Source of the DNA: Dipteris shenzhenensis
Taxonomy: Eukaryota; Polypodiophyta; Polypodiopsida; Gleicheniales
Length of the DNA: 64,000 bases
Strand: one strand, 5' to 3'
Assembly: GCA_047967505.1 (NCBI GenBank)
Contig: CM106540.1
Shown here: positions 12,310 to 24,198 of the stretch, one piece after another
Layout of the letters: each line of letters opens with the position of its first letter
How positions within the stretch are numbered: position 1 is the first letter of the stretch
Position numbers and translations under genes: made by a program
The notes under the pieces: model-generated
Database searches by the model: none
Told to the model about the DNA's origin: nothing
The model's input: the letters and a program-made list of their open reading frames with translations, nothing else

Positions 12310-15300
12310 TGATGTTGGTATGTTGACTCAGGTGCATCAAACCACATGACAGGTTATGTAGAATGGATGCAAGATGCAAGGAAAATGGAAAGACCAGGAT
12401 TCATGGAGACTGGTGATGATACTACACATCCTATTGTGCAGATTGGTAAAATTCCTTTGTCTATGCAAGATGGGAAAAAGAAATACCTGTTTGATGTATT
12501 TTATGTCTCGAATATCACCAAGAACCTGGTTTCTGTTGGTCAAATGGTTGAGTAGGGCTTGCAGGTCAGATTTAATCCTCATGGACGCTTTGTTGAGGAT
12601 ATGAAAAATACATGTCTCTTGATAGCAAAAATGAAGAAGAAGGGTAGCATGTTTACATTGGATGCGGACATGCCTGAATTGAGTGCTGCAATGTTTGCAC
12701 ATGGGACCAGTGTGGTTGCAGATATTGATATCTGGCATAAATGCATTGGTCATGTTAATGTACAACGACTAATGCAGGCCCAAAATCAGGCCCAAAATAT
12801 TGTTGCAGGATTGCCTAAGTTCGAGGTTGTAGAAATGCATAAGGTATGTGAAGCCTGTCAATTTGGAAAACAGGCAAGGACACCATTTCCTAGACATGTT
12901 CAAGAGAGTAAGAGGCCATTGGAATTAATCCACTCTAATGTGTGGACTACTAAAGCTGCATCTATTGGAGGCTGTCGTTATTTTGTCACTTTTATTGATG
13001 ACTACAGCAGAAAAGTTTGGGTGTGTTTTATGAAAAAACAAAGTGAAGTGTTTGGGCATTTCAAAGCTTTTAAAGCTATGGTCAGATGGAGGGGGAGAGT
13101 ACCTCTCAAATGAGTTTGCATGGTTCCTATAGGAGCATGGCATAAAGCAGCAATATTCATGTAGTCATACCCCACAGCAAAATGGACTTGCAGAAAGCAA
13201 AAACAGGCATATTGGAGAGGTATCTCGTGCCATGCTCAATGAAAAAGACCTGCCAAATTATTATTGGGCTGAAGCAGTTGCTACAGCAGTCTACATAATG
13301 AACAGGACTCCCATTGTAGCAATACATGGCATGACACCAGAGGAGAGGTATACTGGTAGGAAACCAGATATTTCTCATTTGAAAGTTTTTGATTGCACTG
13401 CCTATGTTCATGTGCCAGATGAGTTGAGAAGCAAGTTGGATCCAAAAGCTGAGAAGTGCATCTTTATTGGTTATTCTCTACAACAAAAAGGGTATAGATG
13501 CTATAACCCTTCTACTCGTAAGGTTTACAGTGAGAAAGATGTTATTTTTGATGAGATGAGCAACTGGTATAAACTAATAAATGTGATTGATGATGTAGAT
13601 ACACAAAATGGTAATGCTGCATAGAATTCACAGCAGTTATCACAAAATATTAGTGGACTTGTAGTGTCCTCTAGGAGTGGTTCACATACTTTACCATGGA
13701 TAGGCAGATTGAGATTAGGAGGATCTCCTCAAAGCAATGTAGATAGTGGTATGGAAGTATCACGAAAAGGAAAAGAGGAAGTAGATTAGCCCATGGTTGA
13801 TGTGAATGCAGGTCACTCTTATGTGGATGGTGAATCCAGTGGCTCAGAATAGAGCCTTGATGATGAGTTGGGTATTCCTTCTGTTGTTACACCTGGAGTA
13901 AGGAAGACAAGGGATGTTTTGAGAGCACTTGGTAGTGATCCTATTTTTCACAGGTCTACCAAAGTCAAGTATCCTATGGATAGGCTTAAATATGATGGAT
14001 TTACAGCCATTCATTATGCCTATATGGTCAAAGTGATACATGAACCAGAACCCACTTCTTTTGAGCAAGCCATGGGAAAAGAAAAATGGGAGAAAGCCAT
14101 GGATGAAGAAATGGATGCCTTGGAAGTAAATGCTACATGGGAATTAGTGCCTTTGCCTAAATACAAGAATGTGATTGGTTACAAGTGGGTTTATAAGGTG
14201 AAGCACAATGCAAATGGTTCGATGAACAGATATAAGGCAAGATTAGTTGTCAAGGGCTATGCACAGACATATGGCATTGATTATGAAGAAACATTCAGTC
14301 CGGTTGCAAGGATGGCACCCATAAGAGTAGTCATTGCTATGGCTGCATCAAAGGGATGGTCTTTACATGAGATGGATGTAAAGAATGCTTTCTTGCATGG
14401 TGATTTGTAAGAAGAGGTCTATATGGAGCAACCAGCCACTAGGTTATATTCATGTTGTTCATCCTGGGTTTGTTTGCAGGTTGAAGAAAGCCTTGTATGG
14501 CTTGAAGCAAACACCCAGAGCACGGTTTGACAAGATAGCACAATATCTTGTCACTATTGGCTTTTAGATTTCCAAGGCAGATTTCTCACTTTATGTGAGA
14601 AAAACAGAGAAAGGCATTATGCTGCTTGTCATTTATGTTGATGATTTGATCATCACAGGTGATAGTGATGAAGATATCCTTCATGTGAAAATGCTATTGA
14701 AGCAGAAGTTTGAGATGAAAGATTTGGGAGAGCTGTGTTACTTCTGGGGCATTGAGGTGATTAGATCCACAAGTGGGATATGGCTCTTCCAAAGGCAGTA
14801 TGGATTGGACATGGTGTCCAAATATGGGATGACAGGCTATAAGCCTATTTCAGTTCCTTTGGAGTAGAATGTGAAGTTGAGCACAGATGCAGGTGAGCTT
14901 CTGGAAGACCCTATTATGACAGACGCATAGTAGGAAGTTTAATTTATATGACTATTACCAGGCTAGATTTGAGCTATGATGTTGGATTGGTAAGTCAGTT
15001 TATGCAGGCTCCAAGGAAACTACATTTGGATGTGGCTAGACGCATACTGAGGTATGTGAAGTCCACATTGTAGTATGGACTATTTTATGAGACTCGAGTT
15101 CAGATACAGTTGCATGGATACACTGATGTTGATTGGGCTGGTAGTATTTATGATAGACGATCTACCAGTGGATATGTGTTCTCTTTTGGGAGTGCTGAAG
15201 TCACTTGGAGTAGCAAGAAACAGCCTACATTTGCCTTATCGAGAACATAGGTTGAGTACAAAGGTGCAGCAATGGCTGCATGTGAGGTAGCTTGGTTGTG

Positions 15301-15602
15301 TAATCTACTTTACGATATGCATCGGTCTACAAATGGGCCAGTTGTCATTTATTGTGACAACATGAGCATTATAGCAGTATAAACTTGGCTAATAACCTAG
15401 TATATCATGCTAGAACAATGCACATTGAGGTGCATTATCACTATTTGCGGGAGAAAGTTCTAGTAGGTTTTATTGATCTAGTTTATGTCAGCACAGAGGA
15501 TCAGGTAGCTGACATATTCATGAAGGCATTGGGTGCAGAGAAGCTGCGCAAGTTCAGAGACCTACTTGGTGTGTAGGAATTGGGATTGAGCTCGAGGGGG
15601 AG
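12310..15602 (+). pseudogene. pol: Copia C pol (multiply broken)
   Basis: The protease VDSGASNHMT lies near 12325. The integrase N-terminal CEACQFGKQ and IHSNVW (Asp changed to Asn) are at 12559-13113. The second catalytic block is disrupted by the deletion near 13083. 13868-14410 and 14595-14867 carry RT segments, including [12 protein letters not shown]. RNase H lies around 15180-15570. Stops where B has CAG include 12553-12555, 13130-13132, 13787-13789, 13850-13852, 14565-14567, 14865-14867 and 15574-15576. TAA at 14408-14410 replaces CAA. Confidence 0.85.
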
Positions 15603-15960
15603 TGTTGAGATATTGAGCTCCACTCATGATATGCCAGGGTGACCATTGTGCATTTATGTCACCGACTTGTTAGCTGTAGATGCAGTTGGTACACCGCCCA
15701 TGAATAATAGCTGGATGATAGCTATCTTTATGTACTCTAGTTAGTGGCTCAATTAGTATGCCACCTAGGTTACCTGAGTTTGGTTTGAGACCCACATATA
15801 GGGTTCACCTATTCCTTTTGTACTTAGAGAGAGTTCTTTTGGCTTTCACAACTAAGAAGAGGAAGACTATTTTTAACTCCCACCTTTGTGTGTATTCCCC
15901 CATTGTGTATGTGATAAATCTGCAAGTGAGACTCCTTACTTCTCTCTCACTCTCTTCACA
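15603..15960 (+). repeat. 3' LTR of copia C
   Basis: TGTTGAGATATT...CTTCACA, homologous to both B LTRs, following the polypurine run gagctcgagggggag. Confidence 0.9.
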
Positions 15961-16204
15961 CTAGCTTGCCTTCAGTGAAGGCTGTTGATACAATGGACTA
16001 GGGAGGTCTCCTCTTTATAGCTATGAGGGCGGTAGTCGGATCAACGTAATTGGTGGAACCGACTAGTCAACCTAGTCGATGGAACCAACTAATCATCCAT
16101 GGAAAATTCAGGGAATATTCCTTATACTGTCGCAAGAATAAGGGGCTCCCACACAATCACCTTTCTACCATCAATGGTCTCATTGATAGACTTCATCTGA
16201 CATG
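15961..16204. other. Unassigned spacer
   Basis: No coding or repeat identity recognised. It contains a short run of near-repeated words around gactagtcaacctagtcgatggaacc. Confidence 0.4.
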
Positions 16205-17108
16205 CACAACACAGGCTATGTAGGATATGTGGATGCCTAATGGGTTGTGGAATGCCCCAAATGTAAGAGAAATTGTATCCTTTGTAGACCCTAGATTCTA
16301 GGATCTTTCACTTAATTAAAGAAATACCAAAATGGGCACCAAGGTTTGGGGCCAATCTATGTCCTTGTTCTTGAGCAAGAGCACTCTAGCTCCCAATCTG
16401 TGTATGGTGATCACACATGGAAGTTGTGGGGAACTATGTGGATGAGTGGGCTACTACTAGTAACAGTTCCAAACTTTATGCTAGTTATTTGGGTTAAGAA
16501 TGGATTCCTAAGGCCAAGATTGGTGAGAGCAGTGAACAACAGCACATGCTATGTAGGATATGTGGATGCCTAATGGGTTGTGGAATGCCCTAGGTGTAAG
16601 AGAACTTGTATCCTTTGTAAGCCCTAGATTCAGGATCTTTCACTTAATTAAAGAAATACCAAATGGGCGCCATGGTTTGGGGCCAATCTATGTCCTTGTT
16701 CTTGAGCAAGAGCACTCTAGCTCCCAATATGTGTATGGTGATCTCACATATGGCTGAAGCTAGTTTACATATGGTGATCCCATAGGACTTCGAGGTTTAG
16801 ATGTACAAAAGCATGTATGGCAGTTGGACTATTGATCATGTACAATTTATGAATCATGATCGAGTTTGTGTGTACATGTGTGTACGACTAGTTCGAGATT
16901 CCAAGGATGCATGGAACCAAAGGTTGCATTCGGGCTACAAGGTACAAACTATTAGTAGGGTCATATGGCATGGTACACCGTTGTACGGGAAGTACAACAA
17001 TCTTTGTCCTCCCTCTTTGGTTCATGCATTGGTCACCAATGAGGCAGCAAGCCCTCCTCTACTTTGGTCGTTGGAAGCCACCTCTATTCCTACATCTCTC
17101 AATCTGAA
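16205..17108 (+). repeat. Fragments of a long gypsy-like LTR (plus orientation)
   Basis: 16205-16422 and 16543-16752 are two direct copies of one segment (gatatgtggatgcctaatgggttgtgg through gagcactctagctcccaat). They are separated by a piece matching its upstream neighbour. 16753-17108 is a different part of the same long LTR. All match, in reverse orientation, the LTR at 40428-42078 and its partial partner at 43565-44541. The order of parts indicates the end of one LTR copy joined to the start of another. Short ORFs here are incidental. Confidence 0.75.
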
Positions 17109-17179
17109 TTTGAGAAAAAAAAGGATTATATTATGAGTAGTTTAGAAGATATACAATCATGATCAAAAGAGAACAGTTA

Positions 17180-18013
17180 TAACAAGATTTTTTCTCATCT
17201 CGATACAAACAGTTGGTTATCAATCACAAGATCAGTCTCAGTCAATATCATAGTAGATGACTCTCTTGAATTGGCATTCTTGGTTAAAGGACTTGAGATA
17301 TTCTTGTTCATGGTCCTGAATCTCCAAGAAGAAACGTTCGAGGTCACTGTTATAAATCCGGGATGCCTGCTAACCATTCAAAAAATAAATATTATGCGTT
17401 GGTAATATTCAAGTTGAACTGAAACTCATTTCTAGAAAACCAAACAAACCACAAGGCATGTGCATGCATGAGTTCCCAATGTGTGTGCTTGACTTTTGAT
17501 GCATCCCCAAGAAGCATTGTTGTCTAATTGACTGGCTCTCCTAGTTGTATCTGCAATATTTTTTAGACTTTCCTAGCCGAAGGGCATGCCACAAATAAAT
17601 GAAAAACATCCTCTTGGGATCTTGGGCAACGTTGACATTTGCCATCACCTTTTCCAATCCTCATCCCCCTTACATTGGTCCATATTGCATTATGCATGAC
17701 AAGCTAGGGCAGGGTTGACACCTTCTCCAAGATAGCTTTTGACCAAATATACAAGAATCTCCGCTTCCAACATTGAGCGGAGTCGGAGGTGTTCCAATGA
17801 GCGGTTAGAATGGGATCATGTATCCTATATCATCGAAGGGGGTAGGCATAGGAAGCAGGTGGGGGGAGAGGATCCAACTAAACTCTAAGGCATAATTAAG
17901 AACCGCGACCCCCTTCCATTCTATGCTTCCTTCCCAAAGTGCTAATCTAGTGGTAACAAAGAGCGAATCTTGATTGGTGAGTTTGAATTCCCTTCTGATC
18001 TTGAGCATACTTT
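17180..18013 (-). mobile_element. LINE, 3' part (split by copia D)
   Basis: Minus-strand non-LTR retrotransposon tail. It reads in from the right and was separated from its 5' part (23521-26268) by insertion of element D with target duplication acttt (18009-18013). The zinc-binding tail at 17555-17670 identifies it. The left limit is uncertain; no clear poly-A (poly-T on this strand) marks the 3' end. Confidence 0.65.
17555..17670 (-). pseudogene. LINE zinc-binding RT tail (zf-RVT)
   Basis: The minus-strand translation gives CQRCPRSQEDVFHLFVACPSA, the Cys-Cys-His-Cys pattern typical of the zinc-binding domain that follows reverse transcriptase in plant L1-like LINEs. A stop follows shortly after, so this is a remnant. 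Confidence 0.7.
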
Positions 18014-18236
18014 TGTAAGAAAATAGTATGCAGCGGAAGATAACAACAAAACGCAAGTACACGATGGAAAGCTGGAGAGAATACAAAAATTCTGATATAC
18101 CAAACTGCTGATACAACTGATGGTTGGCTGTCCACCCGTGCGCTCTACAGATAGAGCTTCGATGGTGATCTAGACAGATGCTAGACGGAGGACTATGAGC
18201 GTGAAGAACTGGTGATCTGATGATAGGAGGTGGCCA

Positions 18237-18245
18237 CTTATATAG
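18237..18245 (-). promoter_or_regulatory. TATA box in D LTR
   Basis: Minus-strand CTATATAAG, a good plant TATA element, is conserved at 23070-23078 in the other LTR and oriented to drive leftward transcription of D. Confidence 0.6.
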
Positions 18246-18377
18246 TGTAAGTGGTTGACGGTCGGCCCTGTAATAGGCAGTCGGCCTAATAGACAGTCGG
18301 CCTGGAAGACCAACCGACCCTTCAGAAAACATGCCGTCGGGCAGATGAAGGATCGCGCATAGGTCATACCGTCGGGC

Positions 18378-18530
18378 CCTGCCGCTGGGGGCTTTGCCCC
18401 CAGACCCCCACCAGGGGCCTGCGCCCCCGGACCCTGCCGCTGGGGGCTTTGCCCCCAGACCCCCACCGGGGGCCTGCGCCCCCCGGACCCCCTGCTATCG
18501 GGGGGGCTATCGCCCCCCCGAACCCCCCCT
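18378..18530. repeat. GC-rich hairpin cluster in D LTR
   Basis: Consecutive GC hairpins: ctgggggctttgcccccag (twice, through the 55-bp duplication) and cgggggggctatcgcccccccg. In element orientation they lie upstream of the TATA box, so they are in U3. The partner LTR has the same hairpins, once, at about 23213-23310. Confidence 0.8.
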
Positions 18531-18737
18531 TTGTGCAGACGGGTATCTACTCTTGGCTCCTAAGCCGTCTCATAACCATCTGGTCTACTCTAAGACCCCT
18601 TCCAGTGTCTAAACTGGGGATCCCTCCCAATATCTGATACCCATCATGGCTTCTCCTCATATGGGGGCCTTACAACATTGGGTACACAGAATATTGGTGG
18701 GTTACATGAGAGGTGGACATTTGAGCTAACTCTAACA

Positions 18738-18751
18738 CCCCCCCTCAATGT
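18738..18751 (-). other. Polypurine tract of copia D
   Basis: Minus-strand cattgagggggggt abuts the 3' LTR, as expected for plus-strand priming. Confidence 0.85.
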
Positions 18752-18766
18752 TCACCCGAAGATGAA

Positions 18767-21700
18767 CTATGTGATCGGACCAATGCCGAGTCGATGTAGA
18801 TGCCGCAACAATAAATCACTCCCAAGAGCCTTCGTGAAGATGTCTGCGCAATTATCCTCTGTGGGACAATACTCCAGCTCTATGACTCCATCCTCGATGA
18901 GCTCTCGTACGTAGTGATACTGGATCTCTATGTGCTTTGTACGAGCATGGAACACAGGATTCTTTGCAATGGCCATGCAACTCTGATTGTCGCATTTTAG
19001 AACCGTCGCATCTTCGATTGGAACTCCTATGTCTTGCAGGATCCTCCTTAGCCAAACTGCTTCACAAGCAGCAATGCATGCTGCCTTTTGTACTCAGCTT
19101 CCGTCGAAGATAGTGCCACTGTTGGTTGCTTCTTGCTAATCCAAGAGAACACTCCTGAACCAAGTGAGAAACAATATCCAGAAACTGACTTTCTAGAATC
19201 ACAATCTCCCGCCCAATCTGAGTCACAGTAACCCGCCAAGGTCTTCCCTGCTCTGTAGGTAATGCCATACTCCAGTGTACCTTTCACGTACTTTAGCACA
19301 CGCATCCCTGCTTTCCAATGGTTCTCTCGAGGTTGATTTGAGAACCTACTAAGTACACCAACTGCAAAGCTGATATCAGGTCTAGTGTTACACAGAAAAA
19401 TGAGACTCCCCACAAGTTTCCTATACTCCTTGATGTCGACAAGTGGTGATGCATCCTCCACTGAGAGCTTACCATTCACCTCCATGGGAGAGACCACGTC
19501 CTTACACTCGGTCATATCGAATGCCTTCAAGATCTCGCGAGCATATCTCTGCTGAGAGATGAAAATCCTGCCAGGTTTTTGCCAAACCTCAATGCCGAGG
19601 CAAAAGTGCATGAGCCCCAAATCTGTCATCTCAAACTCGGAACTCAACGACTCCCTCAACTTTTGCAGCATCTTCTCATGATCTCCTGTGATGATCAAGT
19701 CATCCACGTAAAGGACTATTACCACATACTTGCCATCCTGCTTACAAACATACAGGTTAGCATCAGAAGCACTTTTTGAGAAACCAATAGATATGAGAAA
19801 GCTATCAATCCGTTGGTACCATGCCCTTGGGGCCTGTTTCAGCCCGTACAATGCCTTCTTTAGTCTGCAAACCTTGTTCTCTGAATTGGGCACCTCAAAT
19901 CCTGGTGGCTGGAACACATATACCTCCTCCTTGAGATGTCCATTCAAGAACGCAGATTTCACGTCCATTTGAAACACCGGCCACTGCTTATGAGCAGCCA
20001 AGGCAAGTACCACCCGAATAGTTGTCATCCTTGCTGTAGGAGCAAAGGAATCCTCAAAATCAAAGCCTTCAACTTGAGAGTATCCTTGTGCAACAAGCCT
20101 AGCCTTGTACTTTTCCAAAGATCCATCAGATTTGTACTTGGCCTTCCATACCCATTTGGTACCAATGATCTTCCTTTTTTCTGGACGATCAACCAAGTCC
20201 CAAGTCTGATTCTTCATGATGCTGTCATACTCCTCTTGCATGGCAGCTTTCCAATTTGGATCGTCCATTGCCTCATCCAAATTCGTAGGCTCTTGAACTT
20301 TCATAATCTCAGCCATCAAGGCCATATTGACTATGTGTTCAGAAGCCCTTTTCTGCTCCTCTATCCTCTTTGATCGTCGAAGTCCATCTGCAGATGACTC
20401 CGCCAAGTCTGGAACTGGATTCTTCTCATCAAAGAGCTGCCTTGCCCACTTTGGAAGTGGCTTACCTTGTGGAGCCAAGGCATGTTGTGGTGTTGGTGGA
20501 GTCTGTTCCTCGAAGTACTCCTCCTCATTCTGCAACTCTACTTTAGATACGGGCACAAGGTGAGTTACTTTTACGGCTGATGATAAAGTGGAAGGAGGTA
20601 TCTCCACTGTATGTGGCTGTTCCCAAAACACCACATCACGACTGACCACGATCTTCTTTGCCTCTGGATCATATAGCCGGTACGCCTTTGACTCCTGGCT
20701 ATAGCCCATGAAGATACACTTTCTGCTCTTTGGATCTAATTTCTTTCTGGTGCTATCTGGAACATGAACAAAGCACTCACATCCAAATGTTCTGAAATGA
20801 GAAGCGGAAGGCTTTTTACCTGAGTAAGCCTCCAAAGGTGTTTTGCCCGTCAAGGCCTTTGTGAAGCTTCGATTGAGGATGTAGACTGCTGTATTGACTG
20901 CCTCAGCCCAAAAAGACTTAGGCAATCCTTTACCTAGTGCCATGCATCGTGCCATCTCCATGGCAGTACGATTGCGACGCTCTACAACACCATTTTGTTG
21001 CGGAGTATGTGCAGTCGTGAGTTGGCGCTTAATGCCATTCTCGTGCAAGTATGTGTCGAACTCTTTTGACAGGAACTCTCCTCCTCGATCCGTGCGAAGC
21101 TTCTTTACCTTCAGCCCGCTTTCGTTTTCCACCATCTTTTGCCACTGTTTGAATTTTCCAAGAGCTTCAGCCTTATCTCGTAAAAAATACACCCACATGT
21201 ATCTACTGTAGTCATCGACGATAAGCATATAGTAGTTACATCCCCCCAAAGCTTGAGTCGGAGCTTTCCCACTGAGATCAGCATGAACCAATTCTAGAGG
21301 AGCCTTTGCCCGATAGCCGCTCTCATGTGGAAAAGCCTTCCTTTGTTGCTTGCCCATCATACAAGCTTCACAAGGTTCCTGCACCTTTGAGAGTGCAGGC
21401 AAGTGTGCAACCATCCCTGTTTTCTGCATTTCCAAAAGAATAGGATAACTAAGATGACCAAATCTTTCATGCCATACCTTACTGATGCCCACTCTTGAAG
21501 AGACTGTTAGTGCCGTCAGCTCGTAGAGATTGTTCTTCCTTACTGCCTTGCCGACCACCTTGCCCGCTGCATTAAGGATTTCTACTCCGGTCCTCTTGAA
21601 ACGTACCTCCAAGTTGCGATCAGTTATCGCAGCAACCGAAAGCAAGTTCTTCTTTAGCTGAGGAACTAGTAATACATCAGAAAGCTCTTTACTTTCACCC

Positions 21701-22038
21701 TCTTGAATGGAAAGAGAGATAGTACCTGTACCTTCCACAGGGCATTTTGCATTATTACCGACCGTCACGTTCATGGGCTCTTGTAGAGGCTTGAAAGAGC
21801 TATACCAGTCCTTCTTTCTGGTCATGTGACGGGACGCTCCACTATCAAGGAGCCACGAATCATTCGTTGTTGAAACTTCTGTTGAGGAGCATATTTCTTC
21901 AATTGCAACCCATAGCTCCAACTCAGTTTCAACTGTGTTGGCAGATTCCTTGCCTTTCGAAGAAGACTGTGTAGTGCCATTCTTTTCGTCTTTCTGCAAT
22001 CCTTGATCATGTGACCGCTTTTGTTGCAGTAGTGGCAC
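18767..22038 (-). CDS. pol: Copia D Pol polyprotein (one frameshift near RNase H)
   Basis: Protease, integrase, reverse transcriptase and RNase H that copy and insert element D. 22038-19048 is open for 996 codons. It contains protease [11 protein letters not shown], the pre-integrase block with CEACMMGKQ, integrase core VHADLSG / RTDRGGEF / [14 protein letters not shown] with [15 protein letters not shown] and catalytic [10 protein letters not shown], and RNase H beginning SSTEAEY. Near 19085 an AAAA run shifts the frame. The RNase H tail continues in another frame to 18767, with [12 protein letters not shown] and the closing ADIFTKAL block. All catalytic signatures look intact. The first in-frame Met is downstream of the gag fusion point, so it is not a true start. 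Confidence 0.9.
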
Positions 22039-22769
22039 TTACCTGAAAACTTCTTCTTCTTACCATTCTTCTTCTCTCCACCCTTCCCTTTGGATGTGGT
22101 TGAGAATGCTGCATCACTTCCGCCATCGCGGGTCTTCATTCGCATCTCCTCCTCTAGAAGCATCACGCTGAACTCTTCAAAAGTGAGGGGTGGATTTCTT
22201 ACCTGCGTGTTGAGTGTCGTGACCAATGCATCGTACTTTTGTGGAAGGATCCGAATGCACCTTCTGGCCAACTCTTCGCTGGTCTTTGTAATCCCAACCG
22301 CCGCCATCTGATCACGTAGATTCTTGATCCGTGTGATGAATGTCTCAGCTGATTCTCCATCAGAGCACCTCTCTGCAGCAAGCATATTCTCCAGATTTTG
22401 AATTCTGGTCTGATTCCGCGTTTCATACTGACCTTTCAGTATGTTCCAAGCCTCACTTGCCTTGTCTGTGTGCTGAATCAGAGTCAAAACAGAATCACTT
22501 GAACTGGTAACAAGAGCGCAGAGTGCATCTGCGTTCCTTCGTTTCCATGCCCGAAGAAGATCTGCATTCGGTGGCGTTATGACGTTGGGGTTGTTTGGAT
22601 TCGGTGATCCAACCGGTTCTGGATCCAATCCCAGAACAGTATCCAGAAGCTCATATGAATCCAAGATCGCGCTGATCTTGAATTTCCACAAAGTATAATT
22701 CGTCCCATCGAGCTTGCCTTCATTGAAGGCAGGTGGACGAATTCGCAACGGGGTTGGTGCAGCCATCAC
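21985..22769 (-). CDS. gag: Copia D Gag (fused to Pol but for one base)
   Basis: Capsid/nucleocapsid protein. It starts at ATG 22769 ([20 protein letters not shown]), shortly after the PBS. A UBN2-type gag domain covers the first two thirds and ends in a Lys-rich stretch and the zinc knuckle [14 protein letters not shown] near 22030. The frame then runs on to a stop at 21822, but from about 21985 the correct continuation is the pol frame. The switch sits in an AAAA run and looks like a one-A loss. Alternatives are a programmed frameshift or a consensus base-calling error. Confidence 0.85.
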
Positions 22770-22834
22770 TCCTAGTAGCCTTTGCTAACAAAGCTCGTTG
22801 AACTTGCAATAAAGTCGTTACTCAGATAGCCTGA

Positions 22835-22846
22835 GCTCTGATACCA
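22835..22846 (-). other. Primer binding site of copia D
   Basis: Minus-strand TGGTATCAGAGC lies directly inside the 5' LTR and is complementary to initiator Met-tRNA. Confidence 0.95.
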
Positions 22847-23515
22847 TGTAAGAAAATAGTATGCAGCGGAAGATAACAACAAAACGCAAGTACACGATGG
22901 AAAGCTGGAGAGAATACAAAAATTCTGATATACCAAACTGCTGATACAACTGATGGTTGGCTGTCCACCCGTGCGCTCTACAGATAGAGCTTCGATGGTG
23001 ATCTAGACAGATGCTGGACGGAGGACTATGAGCGTGAAGAACTGGTGATCTGATGATAGGGGGTGGCCACTTATATAGTGTAAGTGGTTGACGGTCGGCC
23101 CTGTAATAGGCAGTCGGCCTAATAGACAGTCGGCCTGGAAGACCAACCGACCCTTCAGAAAACATGCCGTCGGGCAGATGAAGGATCGCGCATAGGTCAT
23201 ACCGTCGGGCCCTGCCGCTGGGGGCTTTGCCCCCAGACCCCCACCGGGGGCCTGCGCCCCCCGGACCCCCTGCTATCGGGGGGGCTATCGCCCCCCCGAA
23301 CCCCCCCTTTGTGCAGACGGGTATCTACTCTTGGCTCCTAAGCCGTCTCATAACCATCTGGTCTACTCTAAGACCCCTTCCAGTGTCTAAACTGGGGATC
23401 CCTCCCAATATCTGATACCCATCATGGCTTCTCCTCATATGGGGGCCTTACAACATTGGGTACACAGAATATTGGTGGGTTACATGAGAGGTGGACATTT
23501 GAGCTAACTCTAACA
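22847..23515 (-). repeat. 5' LTR of copia D
   Basis: 669 bp, TG..CA, adjacent to the PBS and followed by target duplicate acttt (23516-23520). It has one copy of the GC hairpin unit and the minus-strand TATA box at 23070-23078. Confidence 0.95.
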
Positions 23516-24198
23516 ACTTTTCCATCTGAGTTGGTCACTATGCTAGAGCTGACCCCAAGATTGGAGGACCTTGTTGAATAGGAAGCAAGCTCTGAGAAAG
23601 TCACTATTGCTTAGTGAAGCATTTTTGTGTATTGCAGAAGTCCATATGGAATCCAAATGCATAAAGGAGCCTTTCTTGGAGAACAGAAGTTGAGTTTTGA
23701 TTGACTCAAGAGCCCTGTCTAAAGAGATTTCCATAAGGCAGTTCCCTTTGTTAAGTAGGGTTTGGGGCAAAAAATAGAAGAAATGATTGGATATCTTTTC
23801 CACTCCTTCGCTCTAACAGTCGGATGTGCTTGAAATTCCATGCAAGAAGTGTTGCCCAATCAAGCTTAGGGCTTCGGAGTACTTTGAAAATCCACATTGC
23901 AGCTAGTTTTGCCACTGCCTATTTGATGTCAACTACCCCTAGTCCTCCTTCACTCTTGGGTCTGGTACAAAAACTCCATCTAACTTTGGAGATCCTATTT
24001 GTTCCACTCCAAAGGAAACATCTGCATTTGGAAATCACTTTTTCCTATCCTGCTTGACTTAACTTTGGAGATCCTATTTGTTGTGCTCCAAAGAAAAGAT
24101 TTGCATTTGGAAATCACTTTTTCCAATCCTGCCTAACTTGGGTGCCGACAAGACAAGTAAAAAATAGTGATAGAGTATAGTAAATGATTAAGAACCAT

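Larger units (their letters stand above)
12303..15960 (+). mobile_element. Copia retrotransposon C, 5'-truncated
   Basis: Same family as A and B. It begins at the protease region, directly after the satellite, with no leader or gag. It runs through integrase, RT and RNase H to a polypurine tract (about 15588-15602) and a 3' LTR (15603-15960). Many stops, a deletion of about 35 bp in integrase near 13083, and small indels mark it as dead. It is useful as a comparison copy because it keeps codons lost in B. Confidence 0.9.
18014..18737 (-). repeat. 3' LTR of copia D (with 55-bp tandem duplication)
   Basis: TGTAAGAAAA...CTAACA on the plus strand, 724 bp. Compared with the 669-bp partner at 22847-23515 it carries an extra 55-bp copy of a GC-rich hairpin unit (about 18378-18432). 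Otherwise the two are almost identical. Confidence 0.95.
18014..23515 (-). mobile_element. Copia retrotransposon D, young and full length
   Basis: A 5502-bp minus-strand copia element of a different lineage from A-C. The 5' LTR is 22847-23515 and the 3' LTR is 18014-18737. It has a PBS at 22835-22846, gag, pol and a polypurine tract by 18738. The perfect target duplication acttt is at 18009-18013 and 23516-23520. By eye the LTRs differ at about two bases plus a 55-bp tandem duplication in the left one, so insertion was recent. Gag and pol are open apart from two single-base frameshifts. It sits inside a LINE. Confidence 0.95.

Noticed and set aside
9100-12349. Many ORFs of 60-176 codons on both strands
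   Set aside because: They are translations of the diverged ~175-bp satellite; the same short phrases recur in each.
18394-18637. Pro/Gly/Ala-rich ORFs (PPDPHRGPAPP), also at 23227-23415
   Set aside because: They lie in the GC hairpins of the D LTRs and are duplicated exactly with the LTR.
21970-22000. Programmed -1 frameshift between gag and pol of D
   Set aside because: No canonical slippery heptamer or downstream structure is evident. Loss of one A in a run is simpler, and plant copia elements usually encode Gag-Pol in one frame.
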